The notes below the pieces were generated by a model. It was not told the origin of the DNA. It searched no databases and was given only the letters and a program-made list of their open reading frames with translations. A program made the position numbers and the translations under genes. From Caballeronia sordidicola (GTDB lineage: Bacteria; Pseudomonadota; Gammaproteobacteria; Burkholderiales; Burkholderiaceae), in NCBI RefSeq assembly GCF_002220365.1, contig NZ_MTHB01000034.1, forward strand, positions 1-47,923: 47,923 nt of DNA, in the 5' to 3' direction. Below, in pieces: positions 6,865 to 15,200 of the stretch (position 1 is its first letter; each line of letters begins with the position of its first letter).

Positions 6865-9381
6865 TCAGCGCTTCTTGCGTGGCGGGTGACTCTTGGCCGC
6901 CGCCTTCGGGGCCGCACCGCGTTTCTTCGCCACCGCTACGTCCTTGGCGATAGTAGGCGGCAGGGCAGCAGCCGCAGCGGCCTTGCCCGCAGCCTGCGAC
7001 GCCGCCTTCTTGCCGCCCCGATCGCGACGCCGGCTATTCACGCTACTGCCCTCGTCCGACGGGTGCGGCCGCACACGCGGTCCGGCGCCCGCACCCACGC
7101 CATTCATGGCCGAATGCTCGACGGCCGGCGCCGAGGTCCGTCCTGGCGGCTTGACGGGGGTATCGCGGACCAGCCGGAAGTCGATCTTGCGTGAATCCAG
7201 ATCGACACGGCTGACCTGCACGCGCACCCGGTCCGACATCCGGTACCGAATGCCCGTGCGTTCGCCGCGCAACTCGTTCTTGATCTCGTCGTACTGGAAG
7301 TAGTCCGCGCCAAGTTCGGTGATATGCACCAGCCCTTCGATGAACAGCGAATCCAGCTGCACGAAGATCCCGAACGTTGTCACGCCGTTCACCATGCCGC
7401 CGTATTCCTCGCCGAGCTTGTCGCGCATGAAATAGCACTTGAGCCAGGCTTCCACGTCGCGCGATGCTTCGTCGGCACGTCGTTCATTCGACGAACAATG
7501 CAGTCCCAGTTCTTCCCAGATCGCGACGTTGTTGCGCTGACGGCTGCGCGATTCGTCGTCGGATTTCTGCATGGCCCGCGCGGCCTTCGTCAGGCCCGTG
7601 CTGAGCGTGATGTCGTGGCCAACCTCGGGCTGATATTTCTTGCCCTGCAAGATGGCGTAGATGGCGCGATGCGTGAGCAAGTCGGGGTATCGGCGAATCG
7701 GGCTCGTGAAGTGCGCATACGCTTCGTACGCGAGCCCGAAGTGACCGATGTTGTCCGGACTGTAGACGGCTTGCTGCATGGAGCGAAGCACCATGCTCTG
7801 CAGCATCTGCGCGTCCGGCCGGTCGCGAACCATCGCCATGAGCGCGGCGTAATCGCTTGCATGCGGCTTCTCGCCGCCACCCAGCGACAAACCCACGCCA
7901 CGCAGGAACGCCCGCAGGTTTTCGAGCTTTTCGGGCGTTGGCCCAGCGTGCACGCGATACAGCCCCGGATGTTTGTGGCGCTTGAGGAAGTCGGCGGCGC
8001 ACACGTTCGCGGCCAGCATGCATTCCTCGATCAACCGGTGCGCGTCATTGCGATGCCGCGGCACGATCTGCTCGATCTTGCCCTGCGCATTGCAGACGAT
8101 GTACGTTTCGGTCGTATCGAAATCGATTGCGCCACGCTTCTGGCGCGCCGCGTGCAGCGACTTGTAGACACCGTACAGGTTCTGCAATTGCGGCAGGAGG
8201 TCGGCGCGCTTCGCAGCTTCCGGTCCCTTCGTGTTGGTCAGAACCGAGGCGACTTCCGTATAAGTCAGCCGGGCGGCCGAATGCATTACCGCCGGATAGA
8301 ACTGGTAGGCCTTGATCTCGCCGCGCGCGGTGATCACCATGTCGCATACGAGCACGCAACGGTCCACTTGCGGATTCAGCGAACACAGCCCGTTCGACAA
8401 CTTCTCGGGCAACATTGGAATCACGCGACGCGGGAAATACACCGATGTGCTGCGATCGAGCGCATCAACATCCAGCGCCTCGTTCGGGCGCACGTAATGC
8501 GACACGTCGGCAATCGCGACCAATAAACGGAAGCCCGTGCCGCGGCCGACCGTCATGGGCTCGCAATATACGGCGTCGTCGAAGTCGCGGGCATCTTCGC
8601 CATCAATAGTGACCAGCGGCATATCACGCAGATCCACGCGATGCCGGATATCGACGGGGCGCACTTCGTCCGGCAGCTTCGAGGCCTGCTCGAGCGCGCG
8701 GTCGCTGAACTCGTGCGGCACGCCGTATTTGCGCACCGCGATCTCGATCTCCATGCCCGGATCGTCAATGTCGCCGATCACTTCCGCCACGCGTCCTAGC
8801 GGCTGCGAATGGCGGCTCGGGAAGTCGGTGAGATCCACCGAGACCACCTGACCGACTTTCGCCTTCTTCGGATTCTGCGTGATCAGGATGTCGTGGCCGA
8901 TGCGCTTGTCTTCGGGCACGAGGATCAGCGCGCCGTTCTCGCTGATCAGCCGGCCGATGATGCGTTTGTTCGCACGGTCCGTGACTTCCACGATATGGCC
9001 TTCAGGCCGCCCGCGACGGTCATACCCGACAATGCGCGCGAGCACGCGGTCGTTGTGCATGACCTTCTGCATTTCGCCGTTGGGCAGGAACAGGTCGTCC
9101 TGGCCGTCGTCGCGAATCAGGAAGCCGAAGCCGTCGCGATGGCCTTGAACGCGGCCGGCAACGAAGTTCGAGGGATGCGTGAGTTGGTAATAGCCGCGTT
9201 TGTCGAGACGGACCTGGCCGTCACGCTCCATGGCTCCCAATCGCTTGAAAAATCCTTCGCGCTCCTGGCGCTTGATCGACAGAGCTTCGGCGATGTCGTT
9301 CGCGGCGAGCGGTGCCTCGCTCGTGCGCAACACGCCGAGAATTTCTTCGCGGCTCGGAATCGGATACGGATATTTGTTCAA
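6865..9381 (-). CDS. rnr: Ribonuclease R
   Basis: 838 residues, typical for RNase R, a processive 3'-5' exoribonuclease that degrades structured RNA and acts in rRNA quality control. Domain order: N-terminal winged-helix region (residues 10-70), cold-shock/OB domains, then the RNB catalytic domain with the Asp-rich motif DGEDARDFDDAVY that binds the metal ions. The HFTSPIRRYPDLLTHR block, an S1 domain near 640-720 (GMVNGVTTFGIFVQLD) and a Lys/Arg/Ala-rich C-terminal tail follow. The start is TTG at 9381: upstream in-frame codons reach a stop without any ATG, and the family sequence begins at this point (NKYPYPIPSREE). It heads the rnr-rlmB unit. Confidence 0.97.
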   Translation of the reverse strand: MNKYPYPIPSREEILGVLRTSEAPLAANDIAEALSIKRQEREGFFKRLGAMERDGQVRLDKRGYYQLTHPSNFVAGRVQGHRDGFGFLIRDDGQDDLFLPNGEMQKVMHNDRVLARIVGYDRRGRPEGHIVEVTDRANKRIIGRLISENGALILVPEDKRIGHDILITQNPKKAKVGQVVSVDLTDFPSRHSQPLGRVAEVIGDIDDPGMEIEIAVRKYGVPHEFSDRALEQASKLPDEVRPVDIRHRVDLRDMPLVTIDGEDARDFDDAVYCEPMTVGRGTGFRLLVAIADVSHYVRPNEALDVDALDRSTSVYFPRRVIPMLPEKLSNGLCSLNPQVDRCVLVCDMVITARGEIKAYQFYPAVMHSAARLTYTEVASVLTNTKGPEAAKRADLLPQLQNLYGVYKSLHAARQKRGAIDFDTTETYIVCNAQGKIEQIVPRHRNDAHRLIEECMLAANVCAADFLKRHKHPGLYRVHAGPTPEKLENLRAFLRGVGLSLGGGEKPHASDYAALMAMVRDRPDAQMLQSMVLRSMQQAVYSPDNIGHFGLAYEAYAHFTSPIRRYPDLLTHRAIYAILQGKKYQPEVGHDITLSTGLTKAARAMQKSDDESRSRQRNNVAIWEELGLHCSSNERRADEASRDVEAWLKCYFMRDKLGEEYGGMVNGVTTFGIFVQLDSLFIEGLVHITELGADYFQYDEIKNELRGERTGIRYRMSDRVRVQVSRVDLDSRKIDFRLVRDTPVKPPGRTSAPAVEHSAMNGVGAGAGPRVRPHPSDEGSSVNSRRRDRGGKKAASQAAGKAAAAAALPPTIAKDVAVAKKRGAAPKAAAKSHPPRKKR

Positions 9382-9478
9382 GGGCTTATCGATGATCTCT
9401 TCTCGTCTAACTGAATGTCGCGGTTAATGGGGGATCACCGTCGGTCATTACCTCTGGGCATCCCATCCCAGCTTTACT

Positions 9479-9500
9479 ATCCGGCCCCCAGGGGCCGGAT
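9479..9500. repeat. Perfect GC-rich inverted repeat upstream of rnr
   Basis: Arms ATCCGGCCCC and GGGGCCGGAT (10 bp each, perfect) are separated by only CA. It lies about 100 bp before the rnr start. There is no T-run after it on either strand, so it is not a standard terminator. It would form a strong hairpin in an rnr leader if the promoter lies further upstream. Confidence 0.6.
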
Positions 9501-9548
9501 CGGCGCGTTGCCGGGACGTTGCACTTAACGTTGTTCCGGTTCGTTCAC

Positions 9549-9568
9549 GAATAGTTTGCGAACTATTC
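9549..9568. promoter_or_regulatory. Palindrome, candidate operator between rnr and tRNA-Leu
   Basis: GAATAGTT-TGCG-AACTATTC is a perfect inverted repeat with 8-bp arms and a 4-base centre, AT-rich at its ends. This size and shape is typical of a MarR/TetR-type dimer binding site. It lies between the divergent rnr gene (start 9381) and the tRNA promoter (9654). No dedicated regulator is adjacent; a looser AGTTCGTGAACT site occurs at about 11549, upstream of the aldo/keto reductase. Confidence 0.45.
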
Positions 9569-9653
9569 TAACACCCGCCCACCGGGCCACATCGGCGCAA
9601 AAGCCATATGGGCAATGGCTCGGAGCCACGTTTCACTTTGGGTCTCAAAATGC

Positions 9654-9681
9654 TTGACAGCGCGATACGCCCGGCTATAAT
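9654..9681 (+). promoter_or_regulatory. Sigma70 promoter of tRNA-Leu (copy 1)
   Basis: A perfect -35 (TTGACA, 9654-9659) and perfect -10 (TATAAT, 9676-9681) with a 16-bp spacer. The tRNA begins 25 bp after the -10. This is an unusually strong consensus promoter, fitting a stable RNA gene. Confidence 0.92.
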
Positions 9682-9706
9682 TGCGTTCTTTGCTGCACAC
9701 GCACCT

Positions 9707-9791
9707 GCCCAGGTGGCGGAATTGGTAGACGCACATGGTTCAGGTCCATGCGCCGCAAGGCGTGGAGGTTCGAGTCCTCTCTTGGGCACCA
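9707..9791 (+). tRNA. tRNA-Leu (anticodon CAG), copy 1
   Basis: 85 nt including an encoded CCA. The acceptor stem pairs GCCCAGG with the 3' strand ending TTGGGC, followed by discriminator A. The D-arm is GGCGGAATTGGTAGACGC. The anticodon stem CATGG/CCATG encloses loop TTCAGGT, giving anticodon CAG. A long variable arm typical of tRNA-Leu follows, then the T-arm GGTTCGAGTCC. It reads CUG codons. A second copy differing by one base in the variable arm lies at 24811-24895. Confidence 0.97.
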
Positions 9792-9825
9792 AGATTCAAG
9801 TTCGGAGCAATCCGAAGAAGTCCCG

Positions 9826-9861
9826 AAAACCCCGTCAATCCTTGTGATTACGGGGTTTTTT
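9826..9861 (+). terminator. Intrinsic terminator of tRNA-Leu copy 1
   Basis: AAAACCCCGT ... ACGGGGTTTTTT forms a stem with an A-run on one side and six T on the other; the loop is CAATCCTTGTGATT. The matching terminator after the second tRNA has the same stem. Confidence 0.88.
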
Positions 9862-10052
9862 GTTTTCGGCTATCAGAGGTGTATCGAGGTATTCCGGCAA
9901 AGTCCAGCACTGTTGCCCATACCCATTTCTGTGCAACGCCAGGCCCGGATACGTCGAACCGAAGTCGGAAACGGCGTTTCGACACAGTAGTCCGCGACGT
10001 CGGCGTCAACGAGATGCGGGTGACCGCAAAACAGCAATTCCTCCACCTCGAT

Positions 10053-10436
10053 TCACGTGATCTGCTCCACCCATCGACTTCGCCAACCCGGTGCCGCGAA
10101 GGGATCCGAAAAATACTGGGTCTCGTGAACGACCTTGTCGTTGCAGAACTCCATGATGCTCACCGTGAATGCGGCTCGCCCTTCATAGGTGATCGTGTAC
10201 TCCGTGATCCAGAGATTACCGTTTCCTTGAATTCGCCTGACGTCGAAACCCGATGGCTTTTCTGGATGATGACTCCGCAATGCCTGCAAATTGATCCGCC
10301 CGAGGATCCGTTCACCTGATTGCGGATAATCGCAGATGGCATTGTCATCATAAATATCGTGTTCCGCGTCGAGGTCGCCGGTTGCCGACGCATGCCAGTG
10401 CGCATTCAGGGCTTCACGTATTTTTTCCTCATGCAT
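10053..10436 (-). CDS. NTF2-like / SnoaL-like protein
   Basis: 127 residues in the nuclear-transport-factor-2-like cone fold. An N-terminal helix with HWHASATGDLD is followed by DNAICDYPQSGERILG, which is typical of the SnoaL/ketosteroid-isomerase-like group. Strands FTVSIMEFCNDKVVHETQYFSDPF and a C-terminal WRSRWVEQ follow. Members bind or isomerise small molecules, but many have no known reaction. The start is ATG at 10436, not the longer frame, because GGAGG lies 8 bases upstream of it. It lies 33 bp downstream of the aldo/keto reductase on the same strand, so the two are probably one transcript. Confidence 0.8.
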   Translation of the reverse strand: MHEEKIREALNAHWHASATGDLDAEHDIYDDNAICDYPQSGERILGRINLQALRSHHPEKPSGFDVRRIQGNGNLWITEYTITYEGRAAFTVSIMEFCNDKVVHETQYFSDPFAAPGWRSRWVEQIT

Positions 10437-10469
10437 CGGCTGCCTCCGGACGCGGTCCACGTTTCACCA

Positions 10470-11408
10470 TCATTTACTTTGCGGGAGAAATCCCCCGCTG
10501 CCGGTGTTGACGACCTCGTTGAACCGCTGCCTGGTCTGGATCCGATTGATCTCGTCAAACGCGTCTGCCGGCAGCGCGGAGATGTCGAAATTTTCTCTCG
10601 CGCGCTCCGCTGTCTTGGGCGTGGTAAGCAAAGCCCCGCCACGCTGCAGCGCCCAGGCAAGCAGCACCTGTGCTGGCGTCTTTCCAATTCGCGCGGCAAT
10701 CTGGGAAACGACTGGGTCCTCAAGCGGCCCCGGCCTTATTCCGTGACCCAATGGCGCAAAGGCCAAAAACAGTATTCCTTTTTCCTTGCAGAATTCCATA
10801 AGTTCCGTTTCCGGAAGATACGGATGTGCTTCGACCTCCACCACCGCCGGTTTGATTCGTGCCGATTCATAGAGGGGCCGCAATCGGTCCAGGGTGATGT
10901 CAGACAGTCCGATGGCGCGGCATTGTCCATGGTCGACGAGATCCTCCATCGCCCTCCACGTATCGAGCAACGTCACGCCATTATCGTAGATGACATTGCC
11001 GTTTTCATCGCGCGGATCCTGCTCCTCCCCTGGCTGAAACGCAAACGGCGTATGAACGAGATAGAGATCCAGATAATCAAGCCCGAGCCTGCCACGACTC
11101 GCCTCGAAAGCCGGTCTGACACGCTCGGGCCGATGATTGGAGTTCCACAATTTCGTGGTCACAAAGATGTCTTCGCGCGCGACTCCTCCAGCAGCAAGCC
11201 CTAACCGCAGGCCCTCGCCCACTTCACGCTCGTTCCGATATCGCTCGGCACAATCGACGTGTCGATATCCGGCTTCCAGCGCGTCTCTGGTAGCACTGGT
11301 AGTCGTAGCTGCATCGGAAATAAGCGTGCCAAATCCGAGCGCGGGCATACGGCCGCCTCCGTGATTAAGCGCAATCCTTCTGTTACGAAAATCGGCCAGC
11401 CCTGTCAT
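10470..11408 (-). CDS. Aldo/keto reductase
   Basis: 312 residues, an (alpha/beta)8 NADPH-dependent reductase. The catalytic tetrad is visible: Asp and Tyr in DCAERYRNEREVG, Lys in TTKLWN and His in LYLVHTPF. The nicotinamide-phosphate region near the C-terminus reads LLTTPKTAERARENFD. Substrates are small carbonyl compounds, not inferable here. ATG at 11408 is chosen because GGAGGTG lies just upstream, dropping 18 residues of the longest frame. It is probably co-transcribed with the NTF2-like gene. A palindromic AGTTCGTGAACT about 140 bp upstream may be an operator. Confidence 0.92.
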   Translation of the reverse strand: MTGLADFRNRRIALNHGGGRMPALGFGTLISDAATTTSATRDALEAGYRHVDCAERYRNEREVGEGLRLGLAAGGVAREDIFVTTKLWNSNHRPERVRPAFEASRGRLGLDYLDLYLVHTPFAFQPGEEQDPRDENGNVIYDNGVTLLDTWRAMEDLVDHGQCRAIGLSDITLDRLRPLYESARIKPAVVEVEAHPYLPETELMEFCKEKGILFLAFAPLGHGIRPGPLEDPVVSQIAARIGKTPAQVLLAWALQRGGALLTTPKTAERARENFDISALPADAFDEINRIQTRQRFNEVVNTGSGGFLPQSK

Positions 11409-11960
11409 GACGACACCTCCGCACCATCTCGCACCCAGCGGGCCGGTCCGATGCTTGAGCATGCGATTGTGGTCCCGGTTCCATCAACAGAAAAAACGTC
11501 AACCTGGTTGAGTCGGCTAACTGCTCCATAGCGAATCCCTGGCTAAAGAGTTCGTGAACTGCCTACTGAGTCTCGTTATTTGAAGGAATGCCCAGTGCCT
11601 CTTCGCGGTGCCTCTTCGCAGTGCCTCTTTATTGGCAGGAACGACTTTTAAACGATACATGGCATTGCTGAGTAAGTACAAGGCGTGCTGCGATATTTTT
11701 CATTGACGGGAGAATCGCCGCGCGCATAACCGCGCCGACCGATGCTTCATACGCGGGCTGAAACGCACTGCCGTTATCTGCACGCGCTAAATTGGCGCGA
11801 GATCACAATCAGTTGCGTGACATACAGGTTCTGCTTCGGATATTGGAGGAGAAAAGCATGTCCGGAGACGTCGCGGCCTTGCCGGAACAGGCATTACGCG
11901 CCGTCAAAGCGAGACCAAAGGGCTGCGTCTTCTCGGGCGGCCGAGCACCCCTGAAAAGCC
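11409..11960. other. Intergenic region with short tandem repeat and weak ORF
   Basis: There is no well-supported gene. At 11594-11632 a 13-bp unit (RGTGCCTCTTCGC) occurs in tandem, two full copies plus one diverged copy. A frame starting at ATG 11858 has an excellent ribosome-binding site (GGAGGAG, spacing 7) but runs antisense through the H-NS gene to 12283. I do not recognise its product and treat the RBS as the only support. Confidence 0.4.
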
Positions 11961-12281
11961 TCACTGACTCCGAAACAAGGACGGCTGAATCAGGAAATCG
12001 TCGCGGTTCTTGTCTGCGATCCACTGTGGCGCCCGTCCACGCCCGCTCCACGTCGCCCCGGTGGCCGGGTCGCGGTACTTTGCGTTCGGCACCGGCGGAA
12101 CCAGACGGGCGTGAGCCCGGGTGCCTATCAGTTCTTGGAGGGAGATTTTATATTCCCTCATTTTCGCGACGATCTCGCGCAGCGCGCGATCTGCTTCTTG
12201 CTGACGTGCTTGCTCCAATTCCTGTTGAAGCGCTTCGCGCTGCGCCAGTAGTTCCTTCAAACCAGGCATTACCGTTTCCAT
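11961..12281 (-). CDS. H-NS family nucleoid protein
   Basis: 106 residues. An N-terminal coiled-coil oligomerisation region (about 5-45, with QREALQQELEQARQQEADRA) is followed by the DNA-binding domain NAKYRDPATGATWSGRGRAP. This contains the minor-groove hook (TWSGRGRAP) conserved in H-NS/BpH3-like proteins. It binds AT-rich DNA and silences acquired genes. It stands alone between the aldo/keto reductase unit and the catabolic operon, a usual position for H-NS paralogues in accessory regions. The start is uncertain: Met1 or Met5. Confidence 0.92.
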   Translation of the reverse strand: METVMPGLKELLAQREALQQELEQARQQEADRALREIVAKMREYKISLQELIGTRAHARLVPPVPNAKYRDPATGATWSGRGRAPQWIADKNRDDFLIQPSLFRSQ

Positions 12282-12418
12282 AATTTTCGAAAATAAATTG
12301 GAGCGAATTTGACACAGCCAGGGCCCCCTGACCGCCGAATATTAACCGCTGGCGCGGGGACTTGTACCGGCGATTGTGAAGGCGCGCTTCGCGAGTGAAT
12401 CCGGCGGTCGTGCCCTCA

Positions 12419-12579
12419 TTACGTTTTGGCAATAGCCTCGGCGAACATCGTGTCGGACACCGCGTGCTCCTCGATGAAGCTTAAGTTGCGGCTCGGTCCG
12501 TTGTCGATGCAATCCCTTAATACCACAAGCCCCCAGCGCAAGCTCCGTCGTTACCCGGTCAACAGATGATCCGTCCTCC
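12419..12579 (-). pseudogene. Possible decayed small gene at the end of the catabolic operon
   Basis: Right after the FAD oxidoreductase stop there is a good Shine-Dalgarno (AGGGAGG) followed by ATC where a start codon would be expected, then VDRVTTELALGACGIKG in one frame. In another frame a stretch ending NLSFIEEHAVSDTMFAEAIAKT and a stop at 12419 follows. Joining the frames by one shift gives a protein-like sequence of about 55 residues. I do not recognise it. This could also be chance; support is weak. Confidence 0.22.
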
Positions 12580-13752
12580 CTAAACAACGTTCTTTTCAAC
12601 GATCGGACGGCCCTCCAGCACCCGCTCCCAGCTCAGCGACGACAGGTCAAGCGATGTGTATTTCCCAGCGAGAATCAACTCGCTCACGCCACGTCCGGTG
12701 GCTGGCCCTTGCTGAAGCCCGTGACCGCTGAAGCCATTGGCGAATACACAATTCTCGACGTCGGGGTGATAACCGATAATAGCGTTCTGGTCGAGCACGT
12801 TGTACTCGTAGTAGCCGGACCAGCAGTTTTCAACGCGCAGGGCTTCGAACTCCGGAACACGGTGAGCGAGCGTCGGCCAGATAACTTCGTCGAAGATAGC
12901 GTGGTCGACTTCGTCCAGCGGCAGGTCATCCGGGTCGTTGTCCGCGCTCGGCGACGTACCGCAAATATACGTCTTTCCCTCCGGGCGAAAATAGACCCCG
13001 GTCGGATCGATGAGCAAAGGGCAGTGCTCCAATCTCGCGGGAGACGACACGTTGAAGATGCTCCGGCGCCGCGCGAAAACAGGGATGTCGATACCCATCA
13101 TTGCCGATGTCTTGCGCGCCCAAGCACCCGCTGCATTAACCACCGTGTCGCATGCGTAGCGCTCGCCATTGCTCGCAACGGCGTGCGTGACGCGTCGACC
13201 GTCCCGCACCAGTCCTGTCACATCCGCCGCAATGTAACGCGCGCCGAGCGACTGTGCCTTCTTGCGAAGAGCCTGCACGAGACCGTAGCCGTCGAACCAC
13301 CCTTCTCCGCTCTCGCCAAACGCGCCGGCTGCGAGATCCTCGACATTCAACCACGGGAACTTCGCATGCAGCGCGTCCTGACCCATGAGCGTGATGTCCG
13401 CTCCAAGCTTCCTTTGTAGCGCGTGGTTTTCACGAAGTGTCGCGTCCCCTGCCTGAGTGGCGAGGAAAAGGTAACCGCCTTCGTGAAGATCAATAGCCGG
13501 CTTGAAGCCTTCTACTTCAAGAATGTTCCCAATCCCGCGAAGAAACTCGATGCCATACAACGACATTTGGATGGAAAGCGGCGTGGAGAACTGCTGCCGG
13601 ATCGATGCGGCCGACAATGCCGACGATGACTTCACATAGCTCGGGTCACGCTCAATAACGGTCACGTCAACCGTCGGGTCCGAAGCACGCAGAAAATAGG
13701 CGATGGAACTACCAATGACCCCGCCGCCAACTATAACGACCTTAGAACTCAC
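12580..13752 (-). CDS. DAO-family FAD-dependent oxidoreductase
   Basis: 390 residues. The N-terminal FAD dinucleotide-binding motif VVIVGGGVIGSSIAYFL is at residues 5-21. A conserved VVNAAGAWARKTSAMMG segment and a C-terminal FANGFSGHGLQQGPATGRGV block with the flavin-contacting glycines and His also show. This is the D-amino-acid oxidase / sarcosine oxidase-like family; the GHGLQQGPA ending is typical of the FOXRED1/dimethylglycine-oxidase-like subgroup. It probably oxidises a secondary or N-methylated amino acid. The start is GTG with GGAGTGAG upstream. It lies about 150 bp after the damaged P5C-reductase-like gene, separated by a tandem repeat, and is the last intact gene of the ABC operon. 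Confidence 0.9.
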   Translation of the reverse strand: MSSKVVIVGGGVIGSSIAYFLRASDPTVDVTVIERDPSYVKSSSALSAASIRQQFSTPLSIQMSLYGIEFLRGIGNILEVEGFKPAIDLHEGGYLFLATQAGDATLRENHALQRKLGADITLMGQDALHAKFPWLNVEDLAAGAFGESGEGWFDGYGLVQALRKKAQSLGARYIAADVTGLVRDGRRVTHAVASNGERYACDTVVNAAGAWARKTSAMMGIDIPVFARRRSIFNVSSPARLEHCPLLIDPTGVYFRPEGKTYICGTSPSADNDPDDLPLDEVDHAIFDEVIWPTLAHRVPEFEALRVENCWSGYYEYNVLDQNAIIGYHPDVENCVFANGFSGHGLQQGPATGRGVSELILAGKYTSLDLSSLSWERVLEGRPIVEKNVV

Positions 13753-13806
13753 GACTCACTCCAAATTTATATAACCCAACGACTCGCGTTCGCAAGCACA
13801 TTCCCA

Positions 13807-13845
13807 TTGAACATTCCCTTTGAACATTCCCTTTGAACATTCCCT
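13807..13845. repeat. Tandem repeat, 13 bp x 3
   Basis: TTGAACATTCCCT occurs three times without change (13807-13819, 13820-13832, 13833-13845), preceded by a partial copy ending CATTCCCA. It is intergenic, between the P5C-reductase-like gene and the FAD oxidoreductase, in the mRNA leader of the latter. Confidence 0.9.
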
Positions 13846-13905
13846 TCAAGCAGCCTTCATCTCCCATCACACCTGTCGCAGATTGATAACGTAGCACCAG
13901 AGTCG

Positions 13906-14798
13906 TCACGCGGGTAGCTTTAGCATTTGCGCAAGGCGTGCAATGGCTTCTTTCCATGGGTCGTCAAAATGACGCGCCTTCAAATGATCAAGTCCGGTCT
14001 TGGTAAATGTCTGCTCGGTCGCAATACCTGCAGAGATATCAAGAAGGCTTCTTTCCATGGGTCGTCAAAATGACGCGCCTTCAAATGATCAAGTCCGGTC
14101 TTGGTAAATGTCTGCTCGGTCGCAATACCTGCAGAGATATCAAGAAGGCTCCTTTCCGGCACGCCCAAGGCGAAGCTGGCCGGGCCCGCAATATTGCCAA
14201 GCGTCAGCGCACGAGCAACGTCCGGCTCAAGACCATGCCGCTCAAGCTCCGCCGCAAGCGCATGGGCGAGGTTGTATATCCACGTCGACGCGCAGAGGGA
14301 TACCATCGCCGCGTTGAACGCAGTCTCGTTCGGCAACGCAACGACATCCCCGGCGAAAGAGAGCAACGACATGAGCCCCGGCGCGGGCGGATAGAGCGCA
14401 ATGGGCCCCGGCGCGATTTCGATGTAGCTCCCCGCCATGAGCAGATGGATACCCCCCACGTCAGGCAGCAACGCGCGAAGGTCGTCGAGGCGGATACCTG
14501 CCATTGCGGAAAGAACGGTATGGCGACGCTCCCAACGAAGATCCGCCAACGCGCCTTCTGCATATTCCGGTCTCACGCTCACGAGGACCACGTCGGCACC
14601 AGCCAACACCTGTTCGGCAGACGCGGCCACCACGCAGTCGTGATTGCGCGCCAGTGTGCTGGCGATGTCGGCATTGCGCGGCGAAAGCAAAGCCTTACCG
14701 TTGTAACCTCCGCGACGAAGCGCCGCAATAAAATATGCGGCGAATTGTCCCGTTCCGATTACGCCGAGAGTGATCATGGATGGGTTCGATATCTGCAT
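13906..14798 (-). pseudogene. Pyrroline-5-carboxylate reductase-like gene, frame broken by 101-bp duplication
   Basis: The protein begins MQISNPSMITLGVIGTGQFA, with a Rossmann GxGxxA motif. ADVVLVSVRPEYA, LSAMAGIRLDDL and a C-terminal helical domain like ProC (P5C reductase, NAD(P)H-dependent, proline/pyrroline carboxylate metabolism) follow. The frame now ends at 13980 with an unrelated tail after DDPWKEA. The sequence carries two identical, adjacent 101-bp copies (13945-14045, 14046-14146). Removing one restores 263 residues ending in DDPWKEAIARLAQMLKLPA with a stop at 13906-13908, and the restored length is an exact multiple of three. ATG at 14798 begins two bases after the cupin stop (coupled). 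The enzyme fold is nearly complete, so the altered protein may be inactive or only partly active. Confidence 0.85.
13945..14146. repeat. Exact 101-bp tandem duplication inside a gene
   Basis: Two identical 101-bp copies sit head to tail. The left junction reads GGCTTCTTTCC and the right flank GGCTCCTTTCC, an 11-bp near-match, so replication slippage between these short repeats explains the event. 101 is not a multiple of 3, so it shifts the reading frame of the P5C-reductase-like gene. Confidence 0.97.
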
Positions 14799-14800
14799 GG

Positions 14801-15169
14801 TTACGGCGACACCGCCGCTGTACTCCGGTAGATCAGCATAACTACACATCCCCGTTCCGACGCTGCTGTATGAAGCGTTCCCGGCGAACGCACGCAATAT
14901 TGCCCACGCAGGTACGTACGCTCCTCATCCGAGAAATCGCCTTCGAGGACGTAGATCTCCTCGAACAAGGCATGACTGTGCGCGCCCGTACCTGCGCCGG
15001 GCTCAACTCTCATCATGGCAGTCGATTCGCCGGTGAACGGATTCTCGAACAAGGTCACAATATCGAATCCCGGGGTATCGGTCGGCTGCCATTGAAGCGC
15101 TGTCGCATCGAGAAAATGCGAACCCTGCACATCAGGACCCAGCGCGACTCCCGTGGTTGAGCTAATCAT
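14801..15169 (-). CDS. Cupin-domain protein
   Basis: 122 residues. A single cupin barrel has motif 1 in GAGTGAHSHALFEEIYVLEGDF (His, His, Glu metal ligands) and motif 2 around PGTLHTAASERGC (the terminal His). It resembles the ChrR C-terminal cupin type and quercetinase-like small cupins. It probably binds a divalent metal and acts on or senses a small molecule of the pathway; reaction unknown. GAGGAG lies just before the ATG. It sits between the solute-binding protein (31 bp upstream) and the P5C-reductase-like gene (2 bp downstream). Confidence 0.85.
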   Translation of the reverse strand: MISSTTGVALGPDVQGSHFLDATALQWQPTDTPGFDIVTLFENPFTGESTAMMRVEPGAGTGAHSHALFEEIYVLEGDFSDEERTYLRGQYCVRSPGTLHTAASERGCVVMLIYRSTAAVSP

Positions 15170-15200
15170 TTTCTTCTCCTCGATACGAGACGGAAATGGG

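Noticed and set aside
7324..8526. 400-codon plus-strand frame
   Set aside because: It lies antisense to rnr, whose protein is clearly conserved; the frame is a by-product of high-GC codon use.
9735..10319. Long plus-strand frame through tRNA-Leu and its terminator
   Set aside because: It overlaps the tRNA, a terminator and the antisense of the NTF2-like gene; no protein family features and no RBS.
11858..12283. Plus-strand frame with a very good ribosome-binding site (GGAGGAG)
   Set aside because: It runs antisense through the whole H-NS gene and matches no family; I keep only a note of the RBS in the intergenic entry.
13742..13957. 71-residue minus-strand frame over the 13-bp repeats
   Set aside because: It is made by the repeat itself and overlaps the real ends of two genes.
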